The notes below the pieces were generated by a model. The model had not been told where the DNA came from, made no database searches, and was given only the letters and a program-made list of their open reading frames with translations. Below, in pieces: positions 1 to 8,464 of a DNA stretch of 45,442 bases; position 1 is the stretch's first letter; each line of letters begins with the position of its first letter. This DNA comes from an uncultured Tenacibaculum sp. (GTDB lineage: Bacteria > Bacteroidota > Bacteroidia > Flavobacteriales > Flavobacteriaceae). Position numbers and translations under genes: made by a program. The stretch lies in the NCBI GenBank assembly GCA_937922085.1, contig CAKZVD010000111.1, positions 1 to 45,442 on the forward strand, in the 5' to 3' direction.

Positions 1-148
1 CTAGACATCGATCTTTTGATAACTTTATAACAAATATGATATCTGGATTAATCGCCTATTCTTTTTTACCAAAAAAACCGTCAATTAAAATACCTAATAT
101 GCTGCCAAATAACAGCATTGCTTAGGTCGAACTCACGTTAAGTAATAG
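1..148 (+). mobile_element. Right end of an insertion sequence, cut by the window edge
   Basis: The first 148 bases do not belong to the reading frame that follows. They contain the tail of a transposase-like frame and, after its stop codon, a short tail reading GTCGAACTCACGTTA that would be the IS terminus. The secreted-protein frame becomes open at about 149, so the junction lies at roughly 141-149. The IS family is uncertain; the protein tail recalls IS982-type transposases from memory. The left end of the element and the rest of the interrupted gene lie outside the window. Confidence 0.55.
3..125 (+). CDS. Transposase, C-terminal fragment (IS982-like)
   Basis: This is an open frame of 40 codons running in from the window edge and ending in TAG at 123-125. 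The peptide starts RHRSFDNFITNMISGLIAYS and continues FLPKKPSIKIPNM. A hydrophobic helix followed by a basic KKPSI motif is the usual C-terminus of a group of DDE transposases in Bacteroidota, which I associate with IS982. The catalytic residues are not in the window, so activity cannot be judged. The family name is from memory and only moderately sure; that it is a transposase tail is more likely than not, because it abuts a gene that lacks its 5' part. Confidence 0.5.
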   Translation, partial: RHRSFDNFITNMISGLIAYSFLPKKPSIKIPNMLPNNSIA

Positions 149-1117
149 GTTCTTGTTGGAAATCCGTATACAGCTTATATACCAGTAAATGAAAATGGAG
201 GGACAAACTTTATTCAAGATAACTTAGCAAACTTTGCCCCGTCGTATGTAGGGGTATATTTATGGGATAATGCTCAAAATAAATATATAGCAAATTCTTT
301 AGTAAGTTCTGCAAGATCTTTGGCACCAGGGCAGGGGTTTTTCATAAAAACAGGAACTGGAGTTACAGAGTTGGTTTTTAAAGAGTCATTACGTTCAGTA
401 GAACGAACAGGAGGAGTTTTTAATAGAGGAGTATTTGGAGAAGAATCAAGTATTAAGTTATTAGTAAGTTCAAAAGGGGTACAAGTAAGTACTACTATAG
501 CTTATAGATCAAATGCTAGTTTAGGTTTAGATCCTGGGTATGATTTAGGGAATTTTGAAGGAGCTGATTTAGATGTATATACTCATTTAGTAAAAGAAGG
601 AAAAGGAAAGGATTTTACTTATCAATCATTGCCTAAAGAAATGAAAAAAAATCAAACTATACCTGTTGGTGTAAAAATTGATTAAGGAGAAGAGGTTGAA
701 TTTAGTGCAAACATAGTTAATTTACCCGTTGGAACTAAAGTATATATAGAAGATAGAGCATTAGGTAAATTCACAGATTTAAATATTAATACGTATAAAG
801 TTCAGTTCAAAAATAAAGAAGAAGGAATAGGAAGGTTTTATTTACATACAAATTATAAAACTTTATTAGATGTTGATTTTACAAGAGAATTTAAAGTTTA
901 TAGCACAAATTCAGATTTAATAATTGAAGGGGTTTTACAAGATGATTTTCAAGTAGATTTATATAATGTTTTAGGTAAGAAGGTGTTTGAAGGTACTTTT
1001 ATAGGAAAAGGGGAAAATAGAATTCCATTACCTACAGTTATTAAAACAGGTGTTTATCTTGTAAAGTTGCAAACAATTCAAGGAATGAAAAGTAAAAAAA
1101 TACTTATTAATAAATAA
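149..1117 (+). pseudogene. T9SS-secreted cell-surface protein, 3' part, with an in-frame stop
   Basis: One frame runs from 149 to the stop at 1115-1117. It is open except for a single TAA at 683-685, where a sense codon such as AAA or GAA would be expected. The protein starts with a GNPYTAYIPVNENG segment, a module often seen in long flavobacterial surface proteins. It ends with a typical type A T9SS sorting domain (about 75 residues, with LYNVLGKKVFEG and GVYLVKLQT near the end). The 5' part is missing at the IS junction. The gene is therefore broken twice, by truncation and by the nonsense codon. The longest intact piece begins at a TTG at 320 and is unlikely to be translated as a protein in its own right. 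The original function was probably adhesion or a surface enzyme and cannot be told from this part. Confidence 0.75.
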
Positions 1118-1146
1118 TTAAATTTGATAGTATATTTTAAAATTGT

Positions 1147-1180
1147 AAAAAGGCTTGAAATTTAATCTCAAGCCTTTTTT
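1147..1180. terminator. Bidirectional intrinsic terminator
   Basis: A perfect 12-bp stem (1147-1158 pairs with 1168-1179, AAAAAGGCTTGA) has a 9-nt loop, an A tract on the left and a T tract on the right. It can end transcription of the broken surface-protein gene and, on the other strand, of the beta-mannosidase whose stop is at 1242. Confidence 0.8.
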
Positions 1181-1241
1181 AGGTCATAAAATTCATTATT
1201 GTAGAGTAAATTCATAGGTAAAAAACATCTACAAATGATAT

Positions 1242-3833
1242 TTATTTCTCTTTTTTATAACTGTCAACTAAACTAATTATTTTAAGTTTTTTCTTAAAAT
1301 CGTCGATAGTATTCATTTTTCCTTTATTAATTTGAATTGATTTTTCAGAGTTAGGTAACATGTTAAAATAATTGTCAGAAAAATTTTCATCAAAATTACC
1401 AGAAGCAAAAACACCAATCGCTAGTTTTTTATTTTTAATAGTAACCGTATAGTAATCGTCATTTTCTTTAACATCATAAACTAATTCAAGTGTAGGCAAT
1501 TTTAACTCTTTAAAAGGAACAAAAAAGAATTGTTTGTCATCAATAATTGTATTTTCAGATACAAGTTTTGCTTGTAAGAAAGAGGATTTAAACTGATTTT
1601 TAAACATGTTTATTTCTTCTTCTGAAAGTGTGATGTATGTTTTAGAGGTATTAGCTGTTACTCTTACATCTTTTTTCCATTTTTTTAATTCATTACCCTC
1701 AAAATCGAATAAACTTATTTCTAATTTTGAATGTATGTCATTTAAAGAATCTGTAGCTACGATTATCTCAATAGATTTCTCTTGCTTATCAAAACTGACT
1801 ATTGTCTTTTTAAAAGATTTTTTCACACCATAATGTAGCGCTTTCCATTTACCAAAATAATCAATACTAGACCAAGAGGCTACAGGCCAACAATCGTTAA
1901 TTTGCCAATAAAGAGACCCCATACAACGATCTCTGTTTTTTCTATGTGCTTCAATTCCAGTAGAAATTCCATAAGCTTGTAACAAGTGACTTACATATAA
2001 AAAACTTTCAAAATCTTTAGGTTTTTTATAATGACGAAGCATGTATTCTTCAATAGTACCATTACCAATACTTGAACGTTGATGAGATTTCATTACTTCA
2101 GAAAAAATATCATGATCTTCTGGAAGGGTATATTTGTTAACCGTTGCTAATTCAGGAAAAGATTGAAACCCAAATTCAGACATGAACCTAGGAATTTTAA
2201 CGTTATAATTGTCAAAAGGTTCTTTTCCCCACCAAACACCCCAATAATGAGCATCACCGTCAGTATGAGATTCAGGAACACCTAATTTACTACTAGGAGA
2301 AGATGCCCAGTATCTTCTATCAGAATCATATTCATTTACAACTTCAGGTAAAATTTCATGAAAAATATCAGTATAAGCTTTCCATACAGTGTTTGCAGCT
2401 TCTTCAGATTGTTTTTCTTTTGTCTGTTTTTTCCATCCCCAATTTTCCCAAGCAGATAATACTTCATTGTTACCACACCATAAAGCAATAGAGGTGTGAT
2501 TACGTAGCCTTTTTACATTGTCTATAGCTTCCTGTTTTACACTTTCTAAGAATTTAGCGTCACCAGGATACATAGCACAAGCAAACATAAAATCTTGCCA
2601 AACTAAAAGCCCTTTTTCATCACAAAGTTTATAAAAATCTTCGTGTTCATAGACACCACCACCCCAAACACGAATCATATTCATGTTTGCATCTTTTGCA
2701 GATTGTAGTATATGTTCGTAATTAGATTTTTTAACACGTGATAAAAAAATATCTTGAGGTATATAATTAGCACCTTTCATAAAAGTAGCTTTTCCATTTA
2801 CTTTAAAATAAAAAGAACTACCTATAGTATCTTTTTCCGTTATTAATTCAACAGTTCGCAATCCTATTTTGTGAGAAAATTGATCAGAATGTTTGTTGGC
2901 AATAACTTTTATATTTACATTATATAAATGTTGTTTTCCCATACCATTAGGCCACCATAATTCTGGGTTTTCAATATTAAAAGGAATAGTGATTTTATTA
3001 ATTCCTGATATTAAATTTTGCTCTTCTTTTTTTACTAAGATGTTATTTACAAAAACTTCAATAGTACTTTTTTCAATTTCTTTAGTTGTACTTAATTCTA
3101 TGTGTGCATTTAAGTTTGCTATTGTGTCAATTTTTTTCTGTTGAATAAAAACATCCTCAATTTTAAAAGAATCCCAACTTCTTAAAATAACAGGCCTCCA
3201 AATACCAGAAGTAACTAAACGAGGTCCCCAGTCCCAACCAAAATGATATCCTGCTTTTCTAGAGAAAATGCTTACTTTTTTATTTCCTTCAACTTTTCCT
3301 ATTTCAGATAAATCATTGTTAGAAACGATAATGTTATAGTCAATAGCATCGTGTTTTTCTATTCCTTTTTTTATAGGAGATTCTAAAATTATTTTTAATT
3401 CATTTGTTTTTAACTTAACAAAAGGTTTAATATTTACACGATGCCTTAAAAACATATTATCTGTTTTTAAGAGTAAAGTATCATTTAAAAATATTTTAGC
3501 GTAGGTATCTAAACCTTTAAATTCTAATTCTAATTGATCTTTAGAAAATTCCTCTTCAGAAATTATGAAGTTCGTTTTATATTCCCAATCTTTTTTATCT
3601 ACCCATTGTACATCATGTTCATTAAGTCTATAAAAAGGATCTTTAATATCTTTATTCGTTAGTAAATCTGTATGTACTGTACCAGGTACAGTAGCTGTTT
3701 TCCATTGTTTTTCATCTGTGTTTTTGAATTGCCAGTTGGTGTTCAATTCTTTTTGGTTAACAGTGGTATGTTTTTTACATCTAATTAAAGAAAATGTAAA
3801 TATTATTATGAAAAAGTATGTGATTTTTTTCAT
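1242..3833 (-). CDS. Beta-mannosidase, GH2 family, lipoprotein
   Basis: Family 2 glycoside hydrolase of 863 residues. It probably removes terminal beta-mannose from mannan- or N-glycan-derived oligosaccharides in the periplasm or at the outer membrane. The sugar-binding jelly-roll domain fills about the first 200 residues, followed by an Ig-like domain and the TIM barrel. The barrel shows WCGNNE with the acid/base Glu at residue 457 and SEFGFQS with the nucleophile Glu at 553, both diagnostic of GH2 beta-mannosidases. The N-terminus is a signal peptide ending in LIRC (Cys19). Arg just before the Cys is unusual for a lipobox, so lipidation is likely but not certain. The gene stands alone with no SusC/SusD pair nearby, so this is not a full polysaccharide utilisation locus. 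The length is normal for the family. Confidence 0.88.
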   Translation of the reverse strand: MKKITYFFIIIFTFSLIRCKKHTTVNQKELNTNWQFKNTDEKQWKTATVPGTVHTDLLTNKDIKDPFYRLNEHDVQWVDKKDWEYKTNFIISEEEFSKDQLELEFKGLDTYAKIFLNDTLLLKTDNMFLRHRVNIKPFVKLKTNELKIILESPIKKGIEKHDAIDYNIIVSNNDLSEIGKVEGNKKVSIFSRKAGYHFGWDWGPRLVTSGIWRPVILRSWDSFKIEDVFIQQKKIDTIANLNAHIELSTTKEIEKSTIEVFVNNILVKKEEQNLISGINKITIPFNIENPELWWPNGMGKQHLYNVNIKVIANKHSDQFSHKIGLRTVELITEKDTIGSSFYFKVNGKATFMKGANYIPQDIFLSRVKKSNYEHILQSAKDANMNMIRVWGGGVYEHEDFYKLCDEKGLLVWQDFMFACAMYPGDAKFLESVKQEAIDNVKRLRNHTSIALWCGNNEVLSAWENWGWKKQTKEKQSEEAANTVWKAYTDIFHEILPEVVNEYDSDRRYWASSPSSKLGVPESHTDGDAHYWGVWWGKEPFDNYNVKIPRFMSEFGFQSFPELATVNKYTLPEDHDIFSEVMKSHQRSSIGNGTIEEYMLRHYKKPKDFESFLYVSHLLQAYGISTGIEAHRKNRDRCMGSLYWQINDCWPVASWSSIDYFGKWKALHYGVKKSFKKTIVSFDKQEKSIEIIVATDSLNDIHSKLEISLFDFEGNELKKWKKDVRVTANTSKTYITLSEEEINMFKNQFKSSFLQAKLVSENTIIDDKQFFFVPFKELKLPTLELVYDVKENDDYYTVTIKNKKLAIGVFASGNFDENFSDNYFNMLPNSEKSIQINKGKMNTIDDFKKKLKIISLVDSYKKEK

Positions 3834-3934
3834 GAATGTATTAATTATAAGTTGTTTAAAAGATTTTAAACGAATATAATTGAAATAAAGAAGGGAGACT
3901 TGACTTTTTATAGCATTCTCTAAGCATAAAAAAA

Positions 3935-4597
3935 CTATTGTTTACTCCTTCTTTTCTTTGATTTATATTTTTTAGTCCAGTAAGCTATATAAAAACTACC
4001 GATAAGAGAAGGTAATGTCCAAGTAATTAAATTACCTATACCTATACCAGCGACAATGAATGCAGTAACTGAAGCAATTAAAGCCCCAGTAATTTTACTA
4101 ATATGACTTAGTAACCAAGCATTTTTTTGCTCTTTATATTTTTTAAAAAAATAAAAGTCTCTAATAGAAAATAATAAACCAAAACTACCAAAGAATAAGT
4201 ATAGAATACTATTGTTTATTTTCTGAATAAAGCCCAAACTACCTAATACAACCATAGCTAAAGAAATGATAAGCATACTACCAGAAATTAACTTATCTAT
4301 TAGAGTTGCTTGCTCTTTTATTTTAGGTTTAAAAGTTAAAGCTCTATTTCCTGCTAAAACAAGGTATATGGTAAATAAACCAATACAGAATAAAAATGGA
4401 TTTTCATGTTTAGGCATACAAGCTACAGGTAATGAAATAAGAGAACTAGTAAGCATACCTATAGAAAAAAGCTTTCCCATTTTTTTATGAAGATTACTAC
4501 CCTTTTTTACTATGGCACTACCAATTCCTGTTATTAAACCTAAACCTCCAAAGAAGGCATGAATATAAATCGCTATTTTAATACTGTTTTCTATCAA
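3935..4597 (-). CDS. DUF2306-like integral membrane protein
   Basis: 220 residues with about six or seven hydrophobic segments. The N-terminal helix HAFFGGLGLITGIGS, followed by KKGSNLHKKMGKLF, matches the pattern HA..GG..L..G...KKG..LHK..GK that I know from DUF2306 proteins of Bacteroidota. The middle carries a conserved-looking GNRALTFK loop and the C-terminus is strongly basic (KKYKSKKRRSKQ), so it probably faces the cytoplasm. No catalytic residues can be named and the role is unknown. It is a single gene; the upstream 220 bases hold no other gene, and the beta-mannosidase lies 100 bp downstream with its own leader. Confidence 0.6.
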   Translation of the reverse strand: MIENSIKIAIYIHAFFGGLGLITGIGSAIVKKGSNLHKKMGKLFSIGMLTSSLISLPVACMPKHENPFLFCIGLFTIYLVLAGNRALTFKPKIKEQATLIDKLISGSMLIISLAMVVLGSLGFIQKINNSILYLFFGSFGLLFSIRDFYFFKKYKEQKNAWLLSHISKITGALIASVTAFIVAGIGIGNLITWTLPSLIGSFYIAYWTKKYKSKKRRSKQ

Positions 4598-4822
4598 TTT
4601 GTTAATTTTTATAGTTATTCAAATATTAGAAAGTTAGTTGGATAACTATAAATTAATTTACCAAACTGTTATTTTTAAAGGATGAATTGATTTTTTTTGT
4701 AAAAAAAACAAGCTTTAAATGTTAGATCTAAGACCTGTTTTCTTTTAATTATATGTTTGTTTTAACTTATTCCAATTTTATCTGCTGTATTTTATAAGCT
4801 TTGAATGATTTTTCTCGTTTAA

Positions 4823-5008
4823 TCATAATTGTTTAGCGTCTAATTCTAAATTATTAAGGAATAAATAGTATTTGTTATTTGAGACGATAAATTTATTAGG
4901 ATCTACTCTAAATTTTGCACCAGTATTAAAAAAAAACTTAACAGCATTTACAATGTTACCTTGTGCTACCATTGCATCTATTTTTTGTACTTGATTTCTA
5001 ATATCCAT
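4823..5008 (-). CDS. Small hypothetical protein, possibly a truncated SnoaL-like gene
   Basis: 61 codons. The first 25 residues (MDIRNQVQKIDAMVAQGNIV and the NAVKFFF that follows) look like the N-terminus of small SnoaL-like proteins that flavobacteria often keep beside an AraC regulator. The rest does not follow that family and the full domain would be about twice as long. A run of seven T's falls at the point where the resemblance ends, so a frameshift or deletion is plausible. It sits next to a clearly decayed AraC gene, which supports the view that this is a relic. If translated it would be a cytoplasmic peptide with no known role. The family link is from memory. Confidence 0.35.
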   Translation of the reverse strand: MDIRNQVQKIDAMVAQGNIVNAVKFFFNTGAKFRVDPNKFIVSNNKYYLFLNNLELDAKQL

Positions 5009-5085
5009 TTTATGTGTGTTTTTGAGTTAAATATTTACACTACAAAATGGCTTCCTTTTGAAAGGTTTTTAGTACAAATTAAGGG

Positions 5086-5760
5086 CTATTGATTGTGTTT
5101 TTTTTCTAAAAACTGTGTTGGAGTAATTTTAGTATAGTTTTTAAAGAAGGAAGAGAAGTGATTGGGTTTTTCAAAACCTAATATGAAAGCAGTGTTTTTT
5201 ATTTTTTCTCCTGTTAGTAATAGATCTTTGGTTGTATGAATCATTTCAAAACGTATAAGCTGTCGCATAGAAGTATTTAGTTTCTAACTTGCTTTTCTCA
5301 GACATGTACATTTTATCCGCATAAAATGATTGTGTTCTCTGTATTGTGTGAAATTCTTGAAGTAATTGAAAAAGATTTATTTCAAAACCATCTTCTAATT
5401 GATATCCTATTTGATCTCTAAATTACTCTGGTGTTAACCGATATTCTTTTTAAAGTTTTTAACAAAATAGGCGCATCCTTTATATCCTTGCTCATAAGCA
5501 ACAGATTTTATAGGTTTATTAGAGAAAGCAATTAGTTTTTGATCTTCAATTATTCGTTTTTTAGTTTCTAATTTTTTGATGCTAATATTAAGTTTATTTT
5601 TTACTAAATAATGTATGTTCTGATTATTACTTGTTAGTTTTTGTATTAATTGATCTATAGAAAGGTGATTCTTAAATTCTTGATCTATTACTTACTTTAG
5701 GTCGAAAATAATTTGCTATTCAGTTCTAGCAACATTAAAAGGGGCAATACCATCGGTTTA
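5086..5760 (-). pseudogene. Decayed AraC-family regulator with two HTH regions
   Basis: Reading the minus strand in pieces gives a near-continuous AraC-type protein. The first piece (about 5757-5430) has an HTH domain with IAFSNKPIKSVAYEQGYKG followed by CAYFVKNFKKNIG. A one-base loss near 5431-5436 shifts the frame, and the next piece (about 5430-5285) continues TPE-stop-FRDQIGYQLEDG and a second domain start with SFYADKMYMSEKS. A further shift near 5275-5285 leads to the last piece (5268-5086), MRQLIRFEMIHTTKDLLLTG then GFEKPNHFSSFFKNYT, an intact second AraC half-domain. Extra stops lie at 5716-5718, 5692-5694 and 5423-5425. With at least two frameshifts and three stops the gene is dead. 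The last 60 codons are open but would give only half a DNA-binding domain. Confidence 0.8.
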
Positions 5761-5852
5761 TAAATATATTTATCATCTCAATTTAAATAATTAGAGGTCA
5801 GTAGTTACTTACCTACTTTTAATTTACAGTTTGATCTAAACTATGTCAAATT

Positions 5853-5901
5853 GAGCGCAGTCGAGATTTATTTAGAATCTAAAAAGTTCTCGACTGCGCT
5901 C
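5853..5901. repeat. 14-bp inverted repeat (GAGCGCAGTCGAGA), GC-rich intergenic element
   Basis: GAGCGCAGTCGAGA at 5853-5866 pairs perfectly with TCTCGACTGCGCTC at 5888-5901 across a 21-nt spacer. The arms are far richer in GC than the surrounding sequence. From memory, this motif recurs in intergenic regions of many Flavobacteriaceae, so it behaves like a REP or MITE-type element rather than a gene-specific terminator. It lies about 110 bp past the 3' end of the TonB-receptor gene. The remaining bases of 5761-6010 show no gene. Confidence 0.7.
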
Positions 5902-6010
5902 GAACTGATAATCAAAATTTCGTTTTTCAACTGAAAACCAGTAATTTAAACTGTATTTTTAATTGTCTACTGATCTCTATAAAGAAAGATGTTAATTTTA
6001 TATGGAGTAA

Positions 6011-8458
6011 TTAGAATTTCATTCGAAGTTTAAAGTTTAAAACTCTACCAGTCATAAAATTTGGAATACCTACTTGTTGTTTACTAAATACATCTCTAAC
6101 CCAAGTATTTGTTATAGAGTTTTGAATATCGAACATATTAAATAATTCTAAACCAGCCGTCAATTCTTTAAAGTTACCTAAAAAATTACTAGTTGCTTTT
6201 TTATTAGCATCTACAAAAATATAAGAAACTCCAATATCTGCTCTTTTATAATCTCTTAGTCTATTTTGAAAATCATAAACATCAGCATAAGCTGGAGCCC
6301 CACCAGGTACACCTGTGTTGTATACCAAATTTAAATATGCTTTTAAATCAGGCAAGTTTGGAACATAATCTTGAAAAAGAATTCCTAATTTAATACGCTG
6401 ATCTGTTGGTCTGGCAATATACCCACGATTATTAATATTTTCTTCAGTTTTTAAATACCCGAAACTTACCCAGCTATCATTACCAGGAACAAATTCTCCA
6501 TTTAATCGAACATCTAAACCATAAGCATAAGCTTTAGTTATATTATCTGCTCTGTATCGAATACGAACATTATCTACAGAATATGCATTTACATCATCTA
6601 AATCTTTATAATATAGTTCTGTAACTAATTTAAAAGGACGATTCCACATTGTAAAACTATAATCGTTACCTAATACTAAATGAATAGATTTTTGAGCTTT
6701 AACATCTGGGTTTATTTGTCCGTCAAAACCTCTTAATTCTTTATAGAAAGGAGGTTGAGAATAAATTCCTCCAGAAATTCTAAACAGCATATCACTTTTC
6801 CAATCAGGTTTAATAGCAAATTGACTTCTAGGACTAATAATGATTTGATTAGTAGTGTTTTTTCCTCTTGCATCTATAGACCAACTATGAGCTCTAACTC
6901 CAACATTAAACCATATTTGATGATCATTCCAATTTGCTTTTCTACTAAATTGAAGAAAACCAGTAACTCTATTAATATCAACAGCATTTTGAGCTCTTAC
7001 ATTTTGAAAAGGTTCTATAGGACCAGCAAACGGTTGATATGGTTGATCATTTCTAATGTTTAAAATAGTTGGACGAATAGAAAAACCAACACTATCTATA
7101 ATTTCCCATTCTCTAATTCTATCTTTAATATTTTCGGTTTGGTATTTTATACCTGCTCTCCATTCATTATCGTTATCTTTTAAAGTAGCTCTAACTTGAA
7201 TGTTATTTATAAATGCATCTAAATCATTACGCGCATGATTTAATTGAGAACCAATACCTCTAGAAAACTCTACTTCACCAAAATCTTCATCACCAATGTT
7301 AGTATTTACTTCTCCTAATCTATAAGCAGCATTAATATCAAAGTGTTCCTCTTCCTGAGTATTAAAAGAAGATATAGTTCCTGTTAATTTTAATTTGTCT
7401 GAAACTTTATAATCTGCACTAAAAGCACCGAATAAGGTTTGAAAAGAATCTTCTTCTTGCCCTTGATAAAAAACGGTTAATTGAATAGGATTTACAATAG
7501 TCCCAAAACGGGTTTGTCTTGTTAAAGGTTTGTAGTTGTAATTGTTTAAAGAAAAATTACCTAAAAAATTAAGAGATAATTTATTGTTAACGTCATAGGT
7601 TAAAAATGTTTGAATGTCAGAAAAATTAGGTCTAAAATTAACATCTGTTTGTTTTGAGTTAACTAGTAAACTATTATCTCTATATCGAGCACTTAATATT
7701 GCGCTTAATTTTTTATTAAAAAATACACCTTCGGTAGTTATACTACCACCAAGTAAACTAGCATCAACCTGAGTTGCAAATTCTTTAGGCTTCCTATATG
7801 TGATATCTAAAACAGAAGAAAGTTTATCACCATATTTTGCTTGAAAACCACCTGCTGAAAAATCTATGTTTTGAATTAAGTGTGAATTAATAAAACTTAA
7901 ACCTTCTTGTTGACCAGATCTAATTAAAAAAGGTCTGTATATTTCAATACCGTTTACGTAAACTAAGTTTTCATCAAAGTTTCCTCCTCTAACGTTATAT
8001 TGAGTACTTAATTCATTATTGTTATTAACTCCAGGAAGTGTCATTAAAACAGTTTCTACCCCAGCATTAGGACCAACGACAGTTTCTACTTTTTTTACAT
8101 CTATTTTAGTAATACCCTCAGCTTGTTTTTTTCTGTTTTTAACAATAACTTCTTCTAACTCATCATTTTTAATTTTCAAAGTAGGAGTATAGTTAATCGT
8201 TCTTTTTCCTCTAGTAGTAAACTTTTTAACAAGTGTTTTATAAGAGATATGAGAAAAAGTAACAGGAACTGTTTTTCGAATAGGGATTTTAAACTCAAAA
8301 AAACCATTTTTATCAGTAGTTGTTCCTTTATCTAAATAAGAAATAGCAACGCCTTCAATAGGATCTTTAAATTTATTCGTAATTTTTCCTTTAATGGTTG
8401 ACATTTTCTGAGAAAAAATTAAAATAGGGAATAGGAGAGTAAATAAGAGTGTCTTCAA
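6011..8458 (-). CDS. TonB-dependent outer-membrane receptor
   Basis: 815 residues, with a signal peptide (MKTLLFTLLFPILIFS, cut after about residue 16). Residues 20-100 form a CarboxypepD_reg-like beta-sandwich (TIKGKITNKFKDPIEGVAIS), the N-terminal extension normal in Bacteroidota receptors. The plug follows at about 110-225 (LPGVNNNNELSTQYNVRGGN, then YVNGIEIYRPF), and the rest is a 22-strand barrel ending in Phe (LNFKLRMKF), as outer-membrane insertion requires. It takes up a large substrate using TonB energy; the ligand cannot be told. No SusD partner is present, so a glycan SusC role is less likely than siderophore, peptide or cofactor uptake. It follows the M23 peptidase gene by 6 nt and is probably co-transcribed from the promoter near 10180. 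Confidence 0.88.
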   Translation of the reverse strand: MKTLLFTLLFPILIFSQKMSTIKGKITNKFKDPIEGVAISYLDKGTTTDKNGFFEFKIPIRKTVPVTFSHISYKTLVKKFTTRGKRTINYTPTLKIKNDELEEVIVKNRKKQAEGITKIDVKKVETVVGPNAGVETVLMTLPGVNNNNELSTQYNVRGGNFDENLVYVNGIEIYRPFLIRSGQQEGLSFINSHLIQNIDFSAGGFQAKYGDKLSSVLDITYRKPKEFATQVDASLLGGSITTEGVFFNKKLSAILSARYRDNSLLVNSKQTDVNFRPNFSDIQTFLTYDVNNKLSLNFLGNFSLNNYNYKPLTRQTRFGTIVNPIQLTVFYQGQEEDSFQTLFGAFSADYKVSDKLKLTGTISSFNTQEEEHFDINAAYRLGEVNTNIGDEDFGEVEFSRGIGSQLNHARNDLDAFINNIQVRATLKDNDNEWRAGIKYQTENIKDRIREWEIIDSVGFSIRPTILNIRNDQPYQPFAGPIEPFQNVRAQNAVDINRVTGFLQFSRKANWNDHQIWFNVGVRAHSWSIDARGKNTTNQIIISPRSQFAIKPDWKSDMLFRISGGIYSQPPFYKELRGFDGQINPDVKAQKSIHLVLGNDYSFTMWNRPFKLVTELYYKDLDDVNAYSVDNVRIRYRADNITKAYAYGLDVRLNGEFVPGNDSWVSFGYLKTEENINNRGYIARPTDQRIKLGILFQDYVPNLPDLKAYLNLVYNTGVPGGAPAYADVYDFQNRLRDYKRADIGVSYIFVDANKKATSNFLGNFKELTAGLELFNMFDIQNSITNTWVRDVFSKQQVGIPNFMTGRVLNFKLRMKF

Positions 8459-8464
8459 AATAAT

